A stretch of 64,000 bases of DNA from Effrenium voratum (GCA_963377175.1 CAUJNA010001431.1:1-64000); one strand, 5' to 3'. Shown: positions 31,833-43,491, counted from the stretch's first letter. The notes: generated by a model from the letters alone, not told the origin. Program-made: numbers and translations.

Positions 31833-34398
31833 ACAGTTCAGTCAGCAGCTCTTCCGTGGGAGCCGCCTACACATGTCTTTCGCGCTGCGACATGCTCTGC
31901 GGCAAACCGATTCGGCGTCGCATAGGCAAACACTGCTTGGGCTCGGCACATCAACGCCGCGCCGCGCAAGGTCAACAGACGTGGGTTGTTCAATCTGCTC
32001 GTGTTGCCTGGCTTCGCTTGGCTTCACTCGGCTTGATTTGGCACAAGCGCTCTCATCAAACTCAGTGCGGCAAGCGCCTTTCGCGCAGTCACTAGCGACT
32101 GCTTGCGGCAAACCGGCTCTGCGTCGGATAGGCAAGCTCTGCTAGGCACGGCAACGCTGCGTGTTGTCGGGCTTCCCTACACTTTTCTGGCCTTGATTTG
32201 GCGCAAGCGGTCTCGTCAAATTCGCTGCGGCGAACACTTGCAGCCGCCTACACATCTTTTGCTCAGCAGCTATGCTCTGCGCAGGCCCAGCCTTTTTCCT
32301 TTTATCTGCGATAAGTGGAGTTGCACCGTTGTAGCGCTTGCATCTGGCATCTTGAGGAAACGACTTGCCCAATTGTTTTGCCCCCCGAAACCAAGGTCAG
32401 CGAACCAGTATCTTCAACTGCCCCAGACCAGGGCACCTATCGCTGCATCTCTGTCAACAACTTTGTTTGATTTCAGGTGCTGCAAGGTAGGTCTCAGCAT
32501 CAGTCTTGCTCATTGCACCACGCAGCTTCACTGAACGCAGTGGATCGCTTGTGGTCTGTGGCGTTACAAAGCATCCAAACACACTTGTCCAAGCCAGGCA
32601 TGCGAGAGCACTATGCCACTTGCGTGAGCCGGCCATTTTCAAGAATTTAGTGATAAGTATTCAGAACCTGCCAGGTCATCGGAAGGCAACAAGTAATGTG
32701 AACATGCAATGTGGTTTTGAACAGGCTGCAGCGCACACCGAGGAACACCAAGTTCCATCAATAAGTTTGAAACTGCAGATGTCAAATACTTCATGTACAA
32801 GATATGTGCAAGTGTGCCTTGATGCGCCGCAAAAACGGTAAACATTGCGACTGATTTCCCAAGCATTCTCCTGGAGCTTCTATGACAACATCACTTTTCG
32901 TATGCTGCATAAAACAAGTGTTGCGCCTTGGCAACTGTCACTCATGGCGAAGCTTCCCACGTGATTACCGCCATGCTGTACACTCTGGACAAATCAACCT
33001 CTATGCCACTGTTTCCATAGTCTCCTTTTAACAGGAGCCCGGCAGTCTCTTTTTGTGCATGGTGAATCCAGAAGCCGCGACGGAACTTGCCCCCGAACTG
33101 TTGCTGCCAGCACCAAGCTTCACTAAAGACCTCTAGCGCCTCTTCATCGTCCTCCTCTTCAGCGTCCTCATAATCCTCTCTCCTCTCAATAAAAGGAAGA
33201 TTCTCAGGCACAAACTCTCCAACCAAGATCTCTTCTGTGAAGCTTTCCTCGTAGAACGCCGCAGTGACGCTGGGTTGCAGGCCGCGTTCTTTTAAGAGAT
33301 CTTTGAGCGCCAGGAAGAGTTGCAAGTCGGCGCCCTTCAGCGAGCCTCCCGAATAGTCCACTGTTCTCAACAAGGAGAAAAAGGAAAGACCTTACTGAAC
33401 CCTAGGCGGGCTAAGAACGGCCAAGATACTGGTGTAGCAAGGGGATGGCCACCGAATCGAACTCGGAGTGTTCAAGTAGCTCTCTGAGCAGTCCCTTGAC
33501 TTTCTCCGAGGCCAGGATTGGCAAAGGTCCTTCGCGCTCTGTAACAATATGGTAGTGCAAAGTAACTCGAACACCCTGTGACACTGGAGAGATTTCATGG
33601 GTGCAGTCTGCAAAGAAGGCAGCCCATTGAACACTTCGGGTTGACTTCTTCGCCCAGTCCAGAATCTCTGCGTCGCCTTGGGGTGATGTGACTATCAGCT
33701 CTCCTCCTTCAAAAGTCTGCGGCAGACAAACGACCAAAGACCGTAAGAGATTTGCTTGCACTGGTGTGTCCTTGTGTGCCTTGAAAAAGCCACCCTCGGG
33801 GTACACCGACAACTTGTCAAACTCCAGTCTGCGGGGAAGAGGCTTCGTTGAGCGAGCGGGGCCAAGCAATTCGCAAGTTTCAAAGAGTTGCGGACCTCCA
33901 CGTTTTCTGGCGTCAGCTCACGGGCATTTCTGTAATTGGTATCCACCACCGTCCGTGCACCTTTGCCCAGGGCTGAGGGGGCACAAGCTTGCACGAGAGT
34001 GTTCAGGTCATTAGAATCTGAAATGTTCGTCCAGCCCGAAGATGTTGGCACAAGCAGCGTGTCCTTTAAACCTGGGCCGCCTGGCAACTTTTCATGGACG
34101 CAGCAGGTTGCTTTGCTGAGCTCTGCTTGCAATTCGTTCAGAGGTGTTGCCTTGAGGTGAGCCCTGCGAGGTATATTGCGCACTGGCCGCAGAAACAGCT
34201 GCCACCGCGCACGGAATGCCACTGCAAGAAGCAGGCCCTGCGAAAACCTCCGAGCAAAAGGACGCGTCATGACACTCGAGCCGGTAGCTGCCTCGTTCAA
34301 GCATGTTCAAGCAGCCTAGCATGCATGCTGGGAGGGATTGGTGTTTCAACTCAGAAAAACTCAGAAAAGTCCGGTTCTATGCCATATCGAACAAGCCA
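31833..34398. repeat. Segmental duplication, copy A
   Basis: Direct-orientation duplicate of 36596-37514 plus 43715-45492. Identity is high (four differences in about 165 bp around 32640-32805). It carries the decayed oxygenase copy. It keeps the uninterrupted target ACAAGATATGTGCAAG at about 32805-32820 where copy B holds element 2. Its upstream part holds an internal repeat of about 200 bp (TGCGGCAAACCG at 31900 and again at 32105; TTGATTTGGC(A/G)CAAGCG at 32033 and 32193). No gene is evident in 31833-32941. Confidence 0.88.
32942..34270 (-). pseudogene. Decaying 2OG-Fe(II) oxygenase copy A
   Basis: Collinear with the intact gene 43929-45374. It retains the start (34270), the HxD region and distal His, but has disabling changes: a 10-bp deletion at 33830/33831 that shifts the frame just ahead of the iron-ligand domain; a deletion of about 15 bp that removes the intron acceptor and exon start near 33360; a 28-bp deletion shortly after; and a deletion of about 69 bp in the acidic segment near 33190. 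The acidic C-terminal frame (MLRTVDYSGGSLKGADL onward) is still open, which suggests recent loss. It could make a truncated product but not a full enzyme. Confidence 0.8.
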
Positions 34399-34472
34399 CT
34401 AAGTACGAGCACCGCAAGCTGCCTCTACATGCCCTTCTTTGCTTCTCCAGCTTCCGCTGCCCCACATGGTTG

Positions 34473-34679
34473 CTACGAGTGGCCTCCTAGCAGAAGCTGA
34501 GCGTTGCGTTTGTCACGCTGGTCTGCCTGCCATTTGACCTTACGAAAGTGCCGCGCCTGCCACAACCAACCAGGACCATCAGAACCATGCCGGAAATGCG
34601 CATCAAGCGCAGGGAAGTTCAACACCCATTCCGACTCCGGCTTATCACGTGGTTGGAACTCCCAAACCAAACCAGGCAT
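34473..34679 (-). CDS. Short Trp-rich frame, unknown
   Basis: 68 residues from an ATG to TAG. The composition is protein-like rather than repetitive: MPGLVWEFQPRDKPESEW, a stretch with GPGWLWQARHFRKVKW, and a Lys/Arg-rich end. Antisense frames are less convincing. No family recognised. It lies 75 bp beyond copy A of the duplication. It may be a single exon of a larger gene, or a relic. Confidence 0.33.
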   Translation of the reverse strand: MPGLVWEFQPRDKPESEWVLNFPALDAHFRHGSDGPGWLWQARHFRKVKWQADQRDKRNAQLLLGGHS

Positions 34680-35024
34680 GTACTATCTCTACTTTTAGTG
34701 CGAATCTAAATCTTCGGCGTGAGACTTTTGTGGTCCGGGATCGATGCCTGTATACAAAATCTGAAACGGAGATTGACATCACGCTCAGACTTAAGGCAAG
34801 TATATGATAGCTGCTGACATCATAGTGTGGTAGGATTATTTCTGGCACGTTGTAATGAAAATCCATCCGTAAAGATCGACCGAAAGCAGTACTCCATTGA
34901 ACAGCGATCCGATAACCAGAATTAGTTATCAGCGCAGCAACTGACATCATCAGCACATATGCGTGCGAACAAGTATGACATGGAAAACCATCACATAGTC
35001 TTGAAGTCGTACTCGTACGACAAC

Positions 35025-35553
35025 GCAGCCTGCGCAGACCACTTGCGTGAGAAATCACGCAGCGCAACTTGCGCAAAGCAACTTGCTCTGAGCAGACACG
35101 CACAAAGCCAACTTGCGCAGAACCAGCTGCACAGAGTCACTCGCGAAAAGTAGCTTCCGCAAAGCCAAGTTTCACAGGTTGCACAGAGCCATCTTGCACA
35201 TGGTTGCACGAGCCTGCCTTGCAGAAACTGTGGTTGTCTATCGTGGACTTGAATAGAGCAACTTGCAAGAGCAACTTGCACAAGACACTTACGCAAGCAA
35301 CTTGCACAAAGCACTTGCGCAAAGCCCGCAGCTCCGGCTGGAAAATCGCAACCTCTAAGCGCAAACGTAGTACGCGGAGCGCCTCGAGAGCCTCGACAGC
35401 TCCAGCTGGGATTGTGCAGTATCAAACTTATAAGTATACGCGTAGTACGAGAAGGGTGCGCGCAAGTTGGCGCTGTGCATGTCTGCTCACTGCAATGCGC
35501 TGTGCGCCAGTTGCGCTGCGTGATTTCTCATGCACGTGGTCTGCGCAAGCTGC
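35025..35553. repeat. 55-bp inverted repeat
   Basis: 35025-35079 and the reverse complement of 35499-35553 match at about 50 of 55 positions, including an uninterrupted GAGAAATCACGCAGCGCAAC core. The arms are about 420 bp apart and rich in TGCGCA, itself a palindrome. A transcript could fold back. Confidence 0.8.
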
Positions 35554-35853
35554 GCTGTTCAAGGCTGCTGCTTGCAAGTTGCTCTCTGCAAGCTGCTGCG
35601 CGCAAATGGCTCGACATCTGTCTTCAAACTGTTCTGCGCACGTTGCTCTGCGCGAGTTTCTCTCCACAAGACGCTCAGCGCCTGAATCTGTGCGCAAGAT
35701 GCTCAGCCTGAGCGCAGAACCAGCTGCGCAGAGTCACTCGCGAAAAGTAGCTTGCGCAGAGCCAAGTTTGCCAAGTTGCACAGAGCCATCTTGCACAGAC
35801 CAAATTAAGTTGCATGAGCCCGCCTTGCAGAAACTGTGGCTGTCTATGGTGGA
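35115..35853 (+). repeat. Long direct repeat of about 135-142 bp
   Basis: 35115-35247 and 35712-35853 are diverged direct copies; both run from GCGCAGAACCAGCTGC through AGTCACTCGCGAAAAGTAGC to GCAGAAACTGTGG. The second copy has small insertions. They flank one arm of the inverted repeat, indicating several rounds of duplication. Confidence 0.85.
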
Positions 35854-36045
35854 CCATGCCCTTTCCGTTTTCTTTTGTCCCGAGAGCATCGAGAAGGGTT
35901 CTTCCGCGCGGGGCCGTTGGGCCAAGTTGCACAGAGCCAACTTGCACAGAGCCAACCTGCGTTCTGCCGAGCCAAGTTGCGCAGAGCAAAGTTGCAAAGT
36001 TGCGGCAGGTGTAACTTTCACAGCATTTACCGGACGTTTGCTTCA

Positions 36046-36246
36046 CGCCTTTTGCGCCCCCTTTCCTGAGTCTATTTCGCACTGCCGCGTGTGCACCCTT
36101 TTCCCTGCTACTATTGATGAGCACGCGGCATGCAACCTGCGACCGGATGCCTGCGATCCTCCTTGTCCTTGAAATTTCATTTTCTGATCTAGTGCGCAGA
36201 GAAGGTGCTCCTCTTTCACTTCCGAGCAGGCGCCGTCTTCATCCAT
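36046..36246 (-). CDS. Short frame, unknown
   Basis: 67 residues beginning MDEDGACSEVKEEHLLCALD and ending in a Lys/Gln-rich tail before TGA. The start is acidic and the rest basic. No family recognised; the protein-like start is the only support. It could be a chance frame in GC-rich DNA. Confidence 0.2.
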
Positions 36247-37509
36247 GCTGCCGTCTCTAGGCCCAGCGTAAGTGCAATACACCTATGCGCCGGGTGTTAC
36301 CAATTCCTATACGGCACGGAACACTCATATCGCTTGCGCAGTGTGCTTCTTCTTGGGCGGCCTTAGGTATAAGGGGAAAGCGCGCCCAAGAGATAACGAA
36401 GCCGCTGCGTCGCATATTGTCTGGCCATTCTGCAAAACGCAGGCGTGGGGTCGTTCAATCTGCTCGTGTCGCCTGGCTCCCTTGGCTTCGCGCAGCTTCC
36501 CTCAGCGTCGTGTGGCAAACACATTTGCTGCGCAGACACGCAACGATCTCATGTCCAATCCTAAACACAGCGACATGTAGGGCAGAACCTGTCCAACAGT
36601 TCAATCAGCAGCTGACAAGCACTCTCGTCAATTTCCGTGGGAGCCGCCTACCCATGTCTTTCGCGCTGCGACATGCTCTGCGGCAAACCGATCCGGCGTC
36701 GGATAGGCAAACACTGCTTGGGCTCGGCCTGCGCCGCGCAAGGTCAACAGGCGTGAGTTGTTCAATCTGCTTGTGTTGTCTGGCTTCGCTTGGCTTCACT
36801 CGGCTTGATTTGGCACAAGCGCTCTCGTCAAACTCAGCGCGGCAAGCGCATTTCGCGCAGTCACTAGTGCCTGCTTGCAGCAAACCCACTCTGCGTCGGA
36901 TAGGCAAGCTCTGCTAGGCACGGCAACGCTGCGTGTTGTCGGGCTTCCCTGCACTTTTTTGGCCTTGATTTGGCGCAAGCGGTCTCGTCAAATTCGCTGC
37001 GGCGAACACTTGCAGTCGCCTACACATCTTTTGCTCTGCGCAGGCCCAGCCTTTTCCCTTTTATCTGGCATCTTGAGGAAACGACTTGCCCAATAGTTTT
37101 GCCCCCTGAAACCAAGGTCAGCGAACCAGTATCTTCAACTGCGCAGACCAGGGCACCTATCGCTGCAACAACTTTGTTTGATTTCAGGTGCTGCAAGGTA
37201 GGTCTCAGCATCAGTCTTGCTCATTGCACCACGCAGCTTCACTGAACGCAGTGGATCGCGTGTGGTCTGTGGAGTTACAAAGCATCCAAACACACTTGTC
37301 CAAGCCAGGCATGCGAGAGCACTATGCTACTTGCGTGAGCCGGCCATTTTCAAGAATTTAGTGATAAGTATTCAGAACCTGCAAGGTCATCGGAAGGCAA
37401 CAAGTAATGTGAACATGCAATGTGGTTTTGAACAGGCTGCAGCGCACACCGAGGCACACCAAGTTCCATCAATAAGTTTGAAACTGCAGATGTCAAATAC
37501 TTCATGCGC

Positions 37510-37514
37510 AAGAT
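37510..37514. repeat. Target-site duplication, element 2 (AAGAT)
   Basis: AAGAT abuts the left LTR and recurs at 43710-43714. The empty paralogous site in copy A has a single AAGAT followed by ATGTGCAAG, as predicted. Confidence 0.93.
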
Positions 37515-37734
37515 ACTCAACAGGGAAAGAAACACAGCGAACCAGAAACCAGCACCCTTATTAACCCCAGTCCGGTAGGCGAGCGCAAACCCTGGTTTTG
37601 ATCTGGGCATCTTGAGCCAAATGGTCATTGCCATTTGACAAATCCATGCAAAGCAAAGGGGCCTCCAACATCACATACATGCACACCCTTCTGGGGTACC
37701 TCTTTGCGGGTCAAGGGGTCGTGATTATTCAACT
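37515..37734 (-). repeat. 3' LTR of element 2
   Basis: 220 bp. On the coding strand it begins AGTTGAATAATCACG and ends CCTGTTGAGT. A purine tract GGGGAGGGGGG at 37735-37745 abuts it. Confidence 0.92.
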
Positions 37735-37745
37735 CCCCCCTCCCC
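37735..37745 (-). promoter_or_regulatory. Polypurine tract of element 2
   Basis: Minus strand GGGGAGGGGGG directly precedes the 3' LTR, the expected position for priming plus-strand synthesis. Confidence 0.8.
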
Positions 37746-37855
37746 GTGCTCACTAAGAGACTTGTATTCTACAGTCGCGCTTGAGCTGCGACCTATGTGA
37801 TGCAAGGTCCTTTACCAGACCATAAGGAGGGCTTACCTATGATTTTGCACTTTTG

Positions 37856-39683
37856 TTACTGCTTGGACATCTCAGGCCGGACATCTTTCAACTTTTCAGG
37901 CAAATTGGTTCTGATGCCTAAAAGCTTTAGAGCGTGGTCCCACTTCAAGGGCTGCAGTGCTTTTGTGAAGATGTCGGCTGCCTGGAGATCGGTAGCTACA
38001 TACTTGATCACTACGCCCGTGCCGGGTTCAAGTTGCTCAGCAAGTGCGGACAAGTTCACTTTATGAGTGCGCTGTATGTGCCGCATTTTTGGGGAGTAAC
38101 CTTTCTTGGCAACGAGGATAGTGGCTTGGTTATCTTCATGTAGTACCAGCTCAACCGGGCGTCCAAGCAAACGTTCCCACAAGGTCAAGGAGGGAAGACC
38201 CTCTTGATACAAGGAGAATGTGAGCGAAACGACCTCGGCTTCGGTGGTGGATCTCGACACTGATGTTTGTCGTTTGCTCAACCACGCTAAAGGAAAATGG
38301 GTGTTCGGTCCTTTGAGGACCAAGAAGCCGCCGGACGTGGACTTCGCATCCCTTTCTCCAGCATAGTCGGCATCCGCATACAGGGCGAGGTGAAGATCTT
38401 GCGGGTTGTCCTTTATGACTCCTACTAACCGGCAGTGCGTAGTCGAGTGGAGGTACGCGATAAGACGGGCGAGTTGCCTATCGCGGTTGCGAGACCACTT
38501 CTGCACGGCGGTTGCTAGGTCACCTATGGGCTTGATGATGTCAGGACGCGCTAGTCGTCCCAGCCACAAGGCCTTCATGAGGAGTTTGCACGCGTTTGGG
38601 GCTAGCTCACCAGCTGACTGATTATCTTCAGGAGGAAGTGATCCGTCTGGACAGAACGGAGTAGTTACCTTCCGGAGCTTCTCGGGCTGAGTGCCGGTTA
38701 TAGAACAAAACAGTTCTACAGTTTGACGGGCATAGTCATTCATGTCAAAGGCAACGGCACCCTTTAACGCGCTTACAGCTGCATTCAGATCATGCTCTTG
38801 AGACTCTGCGGGGCCATCTATGAAGACATGATTACGCCCGAGCACCCGAAAGATTGGCTCGGGAGGCTCTACATTTATCATTTTTGTAAGCTTTTCCCAA
38901 AAGGGTCAAGTCATCGACGTAAGTCGAGAGCATAAGGCCTACCCCGTTAAAGAAAAAGTTTCCAGGAAACTCTGGGATTTCTTCGCCTCCCAGCTGCTTG
39001 AGCAGTTTCTTAAGGTGTGCCTCCCACAAACCTCCTGCATCAGGGTGACCATATAGGGCACGAATCAACAGGACCACGGGTTTCACGAACTTGGAACCCC
39101 ATTCCTTTGGCCGCAGCTCAAACTGCGAGCTAAGGAACGCCTGGACGTAGGCCTTCACCGCATCAGCGGTGGTGACCGTGTGTCCTGGGATGCACCCATA
39201 CGCCAGACAGGCGTTTAGGCCTTGTACCGAGGTGGGGTTGGCCCCCAGTTCTTGGTACACCGCGGGTGCGCCGGCTTCATCTTTTGCACAGTCTCCCCTG
39301 AACACGATGCGCCCCTTTACCTTTTGTAGGTGCCTCGCAAGTTCATAGAACTTGATGCTGGCGATCGTCATGAGCTGACCAAAGTGCACCTTGATCCCAG
39401 ACTGTCGCGCTTGAGCTGCGACCTCAGCCTTCTCCCGGACAGTTGAACTATCCCATACTCCGACGTCTTGGAGTCCGGTCGCCTCCTGCTTGATTGCTTC
39501 CAAGGCTTCAGGACATGCAAGCATCTCGGCACGGGACAGGAGTTTGGTGACCATTGCATGTGCTTCTGTTTCGACAGCCTTGGCGGGCATGTCGACAGCA
39601 TTGGCAAGTAGACTTTGGACATCAAGGAGTTCCTCAACAATCTCTTTTGTTTTAGAGTCTGATTCAACGAGGAGGGTAGTCAT
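37856..39683 (-). pseudogene. Element 2 reverse transcriptase and RNase H remnants
   Basis: Two overlapping frames. 38832-39683 encodes the reverse transcriptase core with AVYQELGANPTSVQGLN, TTADAVKAYVQAFL, IRALYGHPDAGGLWEAHL and LSTYVDDLTL. Right after YVDDLTL a deletion removes about ten residues and shifts the frame. 37856-38881 continues with the RNase H motifs ALYADADYAGERDAKSTSG, VSRSTTEAEVVSLT, HEDNQATILVAKKG and YVATDLQAADIFTKALQP. All core acidic residues are still visible, so decay is recent. This copy also supplies the reference that locates the single-base lesion in element 1. Confidence 0.88.
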
Positions 39684-41200
39684 CTGCTCCGGAAAGAGGA
39701 GATTCGTGCTTCAGGGATTGCTCCTTAACACGATGCTCCGTCTGCTGAGTGACTGGAACTACAGGCATTGCTTGAACCGGAGTCCTACAAACTTTGGGAC
39801 ACAACGCTTTGGCGATCAAACCACACATTTGCTCAGGGTAGAATGCAGTGCGGGAGGTTCGGCTCCCTGCCGCTGGAGTATGTTTTTCGGACTTTGAGTG
39901 TGGACACTGGCGATCAGCGAATGCTTGGCAAGGGCCTTTGATGTAGTTTTGATGCGCCAAGGCTTCTTGATGGGTGAACCATTTTCATCCGTCAAACCAA
40001 CAGCACAGCCATGAAACGAGACGGCTACATCTGGCCTCTGCCAGCCTTCGCAATCACGTGGCCACTCGAAAGTGACTGATCCACCAGCCTTCAAAACATG
40101 CTCTGCGTGCAATGCAAACTTTGAAAACATCACTTTGGATTGCTTGACTTGTTCCCCTAACTTTTTCTTAAACGGCTTTCCTAACCTGTGGAGGTTCAGC
40201 CTCTGCCAGGGCGATCCTGAGACGCATGGAATGGCTGCCCACAAGTTGGGTCGGACGCACTGCGAGAGTTGATACGCGAGCTGCTCATCCGCAACGGCTG
40301 ACTCCAAGTCAATGTACTCCTTTGCTAATCGGACATGTGGGATGTTGAGATCCTTGAACACATTACCCATTGAGGAAGTAGGTGAACAAGCAAATTCAAA
40401 AATCGGGCCGACAGCATCACGCGCCAGGCGCTTGCGAGCACGCTTGTTACCAACGGTAAGCGGAGGGCGTTCATCGCCCCCCTGAAGCTGGCAAGGGTTA
40501 CCGAAAACGGATGGCTTCTCTTTGGTCTCAGCGAGTGTTGTACTGGATGCGGTTGACACGGCGACGGCTGCTCCTGAGCTGACTGGGATGTTACCCTCGT
40601 GAGGACTGAGCCCCCCTGCTGCGCTTAAAGCTGCAGCCGAATGCTCGGAATCACTATATAACCTAAAAATGGTTATGCCAGTCCAGAACACAGGCAGTTC
40701 TCGATGCGCTGAGAATCTGCCTGCCCAACCATCACTGATATCTTCCTTGCTACCATCTTGCTGGGACACAACGCGAGTGGTCCTACCGGGTGTGATTCTG
40801 CACACTGACACGACAATCACCGACATCCTTGGGAGTGAAAAGTTTAATCCTAGGCTGATGATGCACGCGGATTAACACGTTACCACTAGGCTTATAAACC
40901 CATTCATCCTTCTTGGTTGATGCGGGGACAGCGTCGGTATGCGGAACACTGGGCCGAGAAGAGGCGGGCTCTCCAAGCAAGGCACGGACGATATCGGGGT
41001 CTCCCTCCTCAGGTGCCTCTATCACTGGGGCTTCTGGGGGTTCTAGGGAGGACGCCTTTGCAGCGCGTATAGCAGCTGCCTCATCTGCACTTTTACTTGG
41101 TTTGGTGGCCTTTTTGGCCTTCGCTTCTTCCTTTTCACTTTCAACTAGCTCTGCAAACCTTTTGTGGAACTAGCATGGCCGGTGCAGGCCTTGCATCCAG
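39684..41200 (-). pseudogene. Element 2 pol linker between integrase and reverse transcriptase
   Basis: Frames 39816-40826 and 40783-41025 correspond to the element 1 linker, with matching blocks such as LFTPKDVGDCRVS, NIPHVRLAKEYIDL, RPNLWAAIPCVSGSPWQRLN and VTFEWPRDCEGW. At least two frameshifts occur, near 40800 and 39830. The function of this linker is unknown in both elements. Confidence 0.8.
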
Positions 41201-42410
41201 GAGTCTCCTTGAACTTTATAATCCGTTCAAGTACACACTTCGTGACTTGAAGCCTGACGGAGTTGACGGGGCAGGGATGCCTTCAGGAATGAAAGGAACA
41301 TCTCTGATGGCATACTCAGGAACCTCGCCATCGCCTGTTCGCAGGGCTCGATCGGCAGCGGCCGCGATCGGGAAAGCAGGATCGCCTTCCTCAACTCGCG
41401 GCACATCGCATCCCTGGATCGATACGCCAACCCATAAACAAGCCTGGAGCCATGTTGGGTTCTAGGGCTCTCTTTCCAGCTGACTTTAGGCGATACCAAA
41501 CGAGTTGTCCGAAGCAACAGCGGACGCCGTCGAACTTTTCCTTAGTGAGTGCTTCCCATTGCGTCTTTGTCGGATCGAACGTGGACGGTCGGTCAAAAGA
41601 CATCGAGAGGCATGCAAAGGGATAGGAGTGCGTGCGCAGAGAGTAGGGCAAACCCGATTGATGGTGTATGCTTCTGCAACACTCCTTCTCCTCTCGGACA
41701 TCTCGCTCAAGCTCGGAGTTGTGTGGCCAGCGATTCGGCAACGAGGTTTCGGGGATCATCCCTACTTCCTCGGCCGCTCCCTGCAACTCTCCAGCTTCAT
41801 CCATTTTTATGAGACAGTGTGGAGCGAGTGCGTTGGCTCTGAGGCCAATGAAATGCCTGAGGTTCCTTGCGTGCGACGCAATGTCTCTCTTAGAGACCGG
41901 GTATGCGACCCTTGCGCCGGAAAACACATCCCTGACGACGTCGTGGGATTTCATTCCGCCTATGCCGATGCCAACGTGTTCATCGCCTTTCGCCAAGATC
42001 ACGCTATCAGTAGCGAGCTGCTGGTAGGGAGCGGCGGGTGCGTCGAGAAGATCCCCCTGGTTTCCGGGCGACACGCATTGAGGTGTTCTTAGCGATGTTG
42101 CAAATCTTGCAGAAGGGATTCTTGGGGAAGTGAGTCCGTTGGTGTTCCGGTGAACTGGCTTCGGCCCGAAGCCGAGGTTCATCACGAAGCTCACCACCTT
42201 CTGCAAAATCGACAAGTCTGCGCTCGTCATCAGGATGTTCGGGCACCGCTGGTGCGAGTGCAGGAGGTGCTCCAACAGGTGGTGGCACCGACGGCGGATC
42301 CCGGGGCTCGGCCGGAGGCCTTTCCTCCGGAGCTGGCATGGCTGGCTTTTCGTTGCGCGTAAAAGCGTGCAACCTTGATCTCTTGAACCACATCATCAAT
42401 GAGCGCATTG
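41201..42410 (-). pseudogene. Element 2 integrase remnant
   Basis: The zinc motif EHQRTHFPKNPFCKIC lies in one frame (about 42090-42150). The catalytic core follows in another (41391-42275) with LATDSVILAKGDEHVG, LIKMDEAGELQGAAEEVG and LERDVREEKECCRS, so the D, D and E residues are intact. The frame changes at about 42080, where the sequence reads through CVSPGNQGDLLDAP. Downstream pieces (FGQLVWYRLKSAGKR, GLFMGWRIDPGMR) match element 1. Confidence 0.85.
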
Positions 42411-42589
42411 AGCTGCTCCTTTTCTTCTTCTGTCACTTGGGAGGGTGATGGAAAATCCTGGCATGGATCAATGATGAAGGAGTCATCATCGGACAAGGAA
42501 ACTGCATCATCCTCGACTTTCACAGGAGAACCAACGACATTGATTGGCCGAAGATTCGCGGCTTGATCAACGATCTGCGGTTTGACTAC

Positions 42590-43400
42590 CTCATCGTACT
42601 GTGGTACGTACTCAACAACCCTGGACGCGTGCCAGTAGGAGTCTGGCAGGTCGCACGGGTCGTCCGAGGGTGGCCGCTCAGGGATGCACGGGCCGGTGGT
42701 GAGGAACTCCTGGTCCTCGACCCCGCTGCGCTTTGAGCTGCAGCCCTGAGGGGAGTTCTGGATCTCGGGCGTCTGGTTGACGCCTTCCGTGCCGGTGCAA
42801 GGGAAGGCTGTTGCCTTGCCGGCGGTGTCCTCTTCCACCGCGATGAGGACCTCCCTGGAGCAGTGTACCTTCCCCTACTTGCTGTTGCAGGCGAATAGGA
42901 GGAAGGTCGAGACGGGCTCTCAGTTGAAGCTTTGGATGGAGCCGCTGCGCTTGGAGCTGCAGCCTGATCTCCCGGCCCTGTTGCTGCCTGTGTCTGCGCT
43001 GCGCTTGGAGCTGCAGCCTTGATGGTGGACACAGTTGTGGTGGAGGATGGACTTGATGGGGTGCTTGGTTGTTGTTGTGGCTGAGCTGGTGTTGAAGCCT
43101 GCCCTGCCGCGCCTTGAGCTGCGGCCTGTGCCCGTTGGTGAATTGGGATTGGTTGGTGTCGGCCTCGGGCAATGACGGCGTCGTAGAGGTCGGGGTGATG
43201 TCCCGCAAGTGCCGGTAGCTCTGGTCCGTGAAGTCGGCCTGCCACGCCAGGAGGGAGCTCCGATGCAGGTCCAAAGCTTCCTCCCAGGGGACTCTTGCTA
43301 CCCCAACCTGGAACTCACGTCAAGCCCAACGGGTGAGCTCGTCGAAAGCTTCGTAGTAAAGCTTTCGACGATAGACCCACCCGCCCCTGTGTCCTCTGGC
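42590..43400 (-). pseudogene. ORF0-like 5' remnant of element 2
   Basis: Following the primer-binding site, the minus strand reads YYEAFDELTRWA, an in-frame stop, then ALDLHRSSLLAWQADFTDQS and, after a frame change near 43210, DLYDAVIARGRH, a Gln/Pro/Ala-rich tract and RS-like words (RRPRSRTP, SRTRSSSPPARAS). The order (helical aromatic start, low-complexity linker, RS-like tract) mirrors ORF0 of element 1, but direct residue identity is weak. The HAD-like part, gag and protease are absent; sequence joins at about 42625 to the post-protease linker. Confidence 0.5.
43340..43370. repeat. Perfect 12-bp hairpin in the element 2 leader
   Basis: CGTCGAAAGCTT at 43340-43351 and AAGCTTTCGACG at 43359-43370 are perfectly complementary, with a 7-nt loop CGTAGTA. 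It lies about 100 bp inside the 5' LTR, where packaging or dimerisation signals commonly occur in retroelements. Confidence 0.8.
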
Positions 43401-43474
43401 CGAGAAGGCCGGAGCCGGGTCCATGCACGAAGTGCGCTGACTACCGGACTGAGGGGGCCTAATCCCAAAAAGCA

Positions 43475-43491
43475 GTTACGGCTGATAACCA
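43475..43491 (-). promoter_or_regulatory. Primer-binding site of element 2
   Basis: Minus strand TGGTTATCAGCCGTAAC, identical to element 1, followed in both by a GCTTTT(C/T)GGG stretch. Confidence 0.75.

Larger units (their letters stand above)
34399..36595. other. Repeat-rich stretch between the duplicons
   Basis: Contains two short frames listed separately (34473-34679, 36046-36246). The interval 35020-36000 is a patchwork of TTGCGCA/CAACTTG words with a direct and an inverted long repeat. 34690-34960 shows nothing recognisable. Confidence 0.6.
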
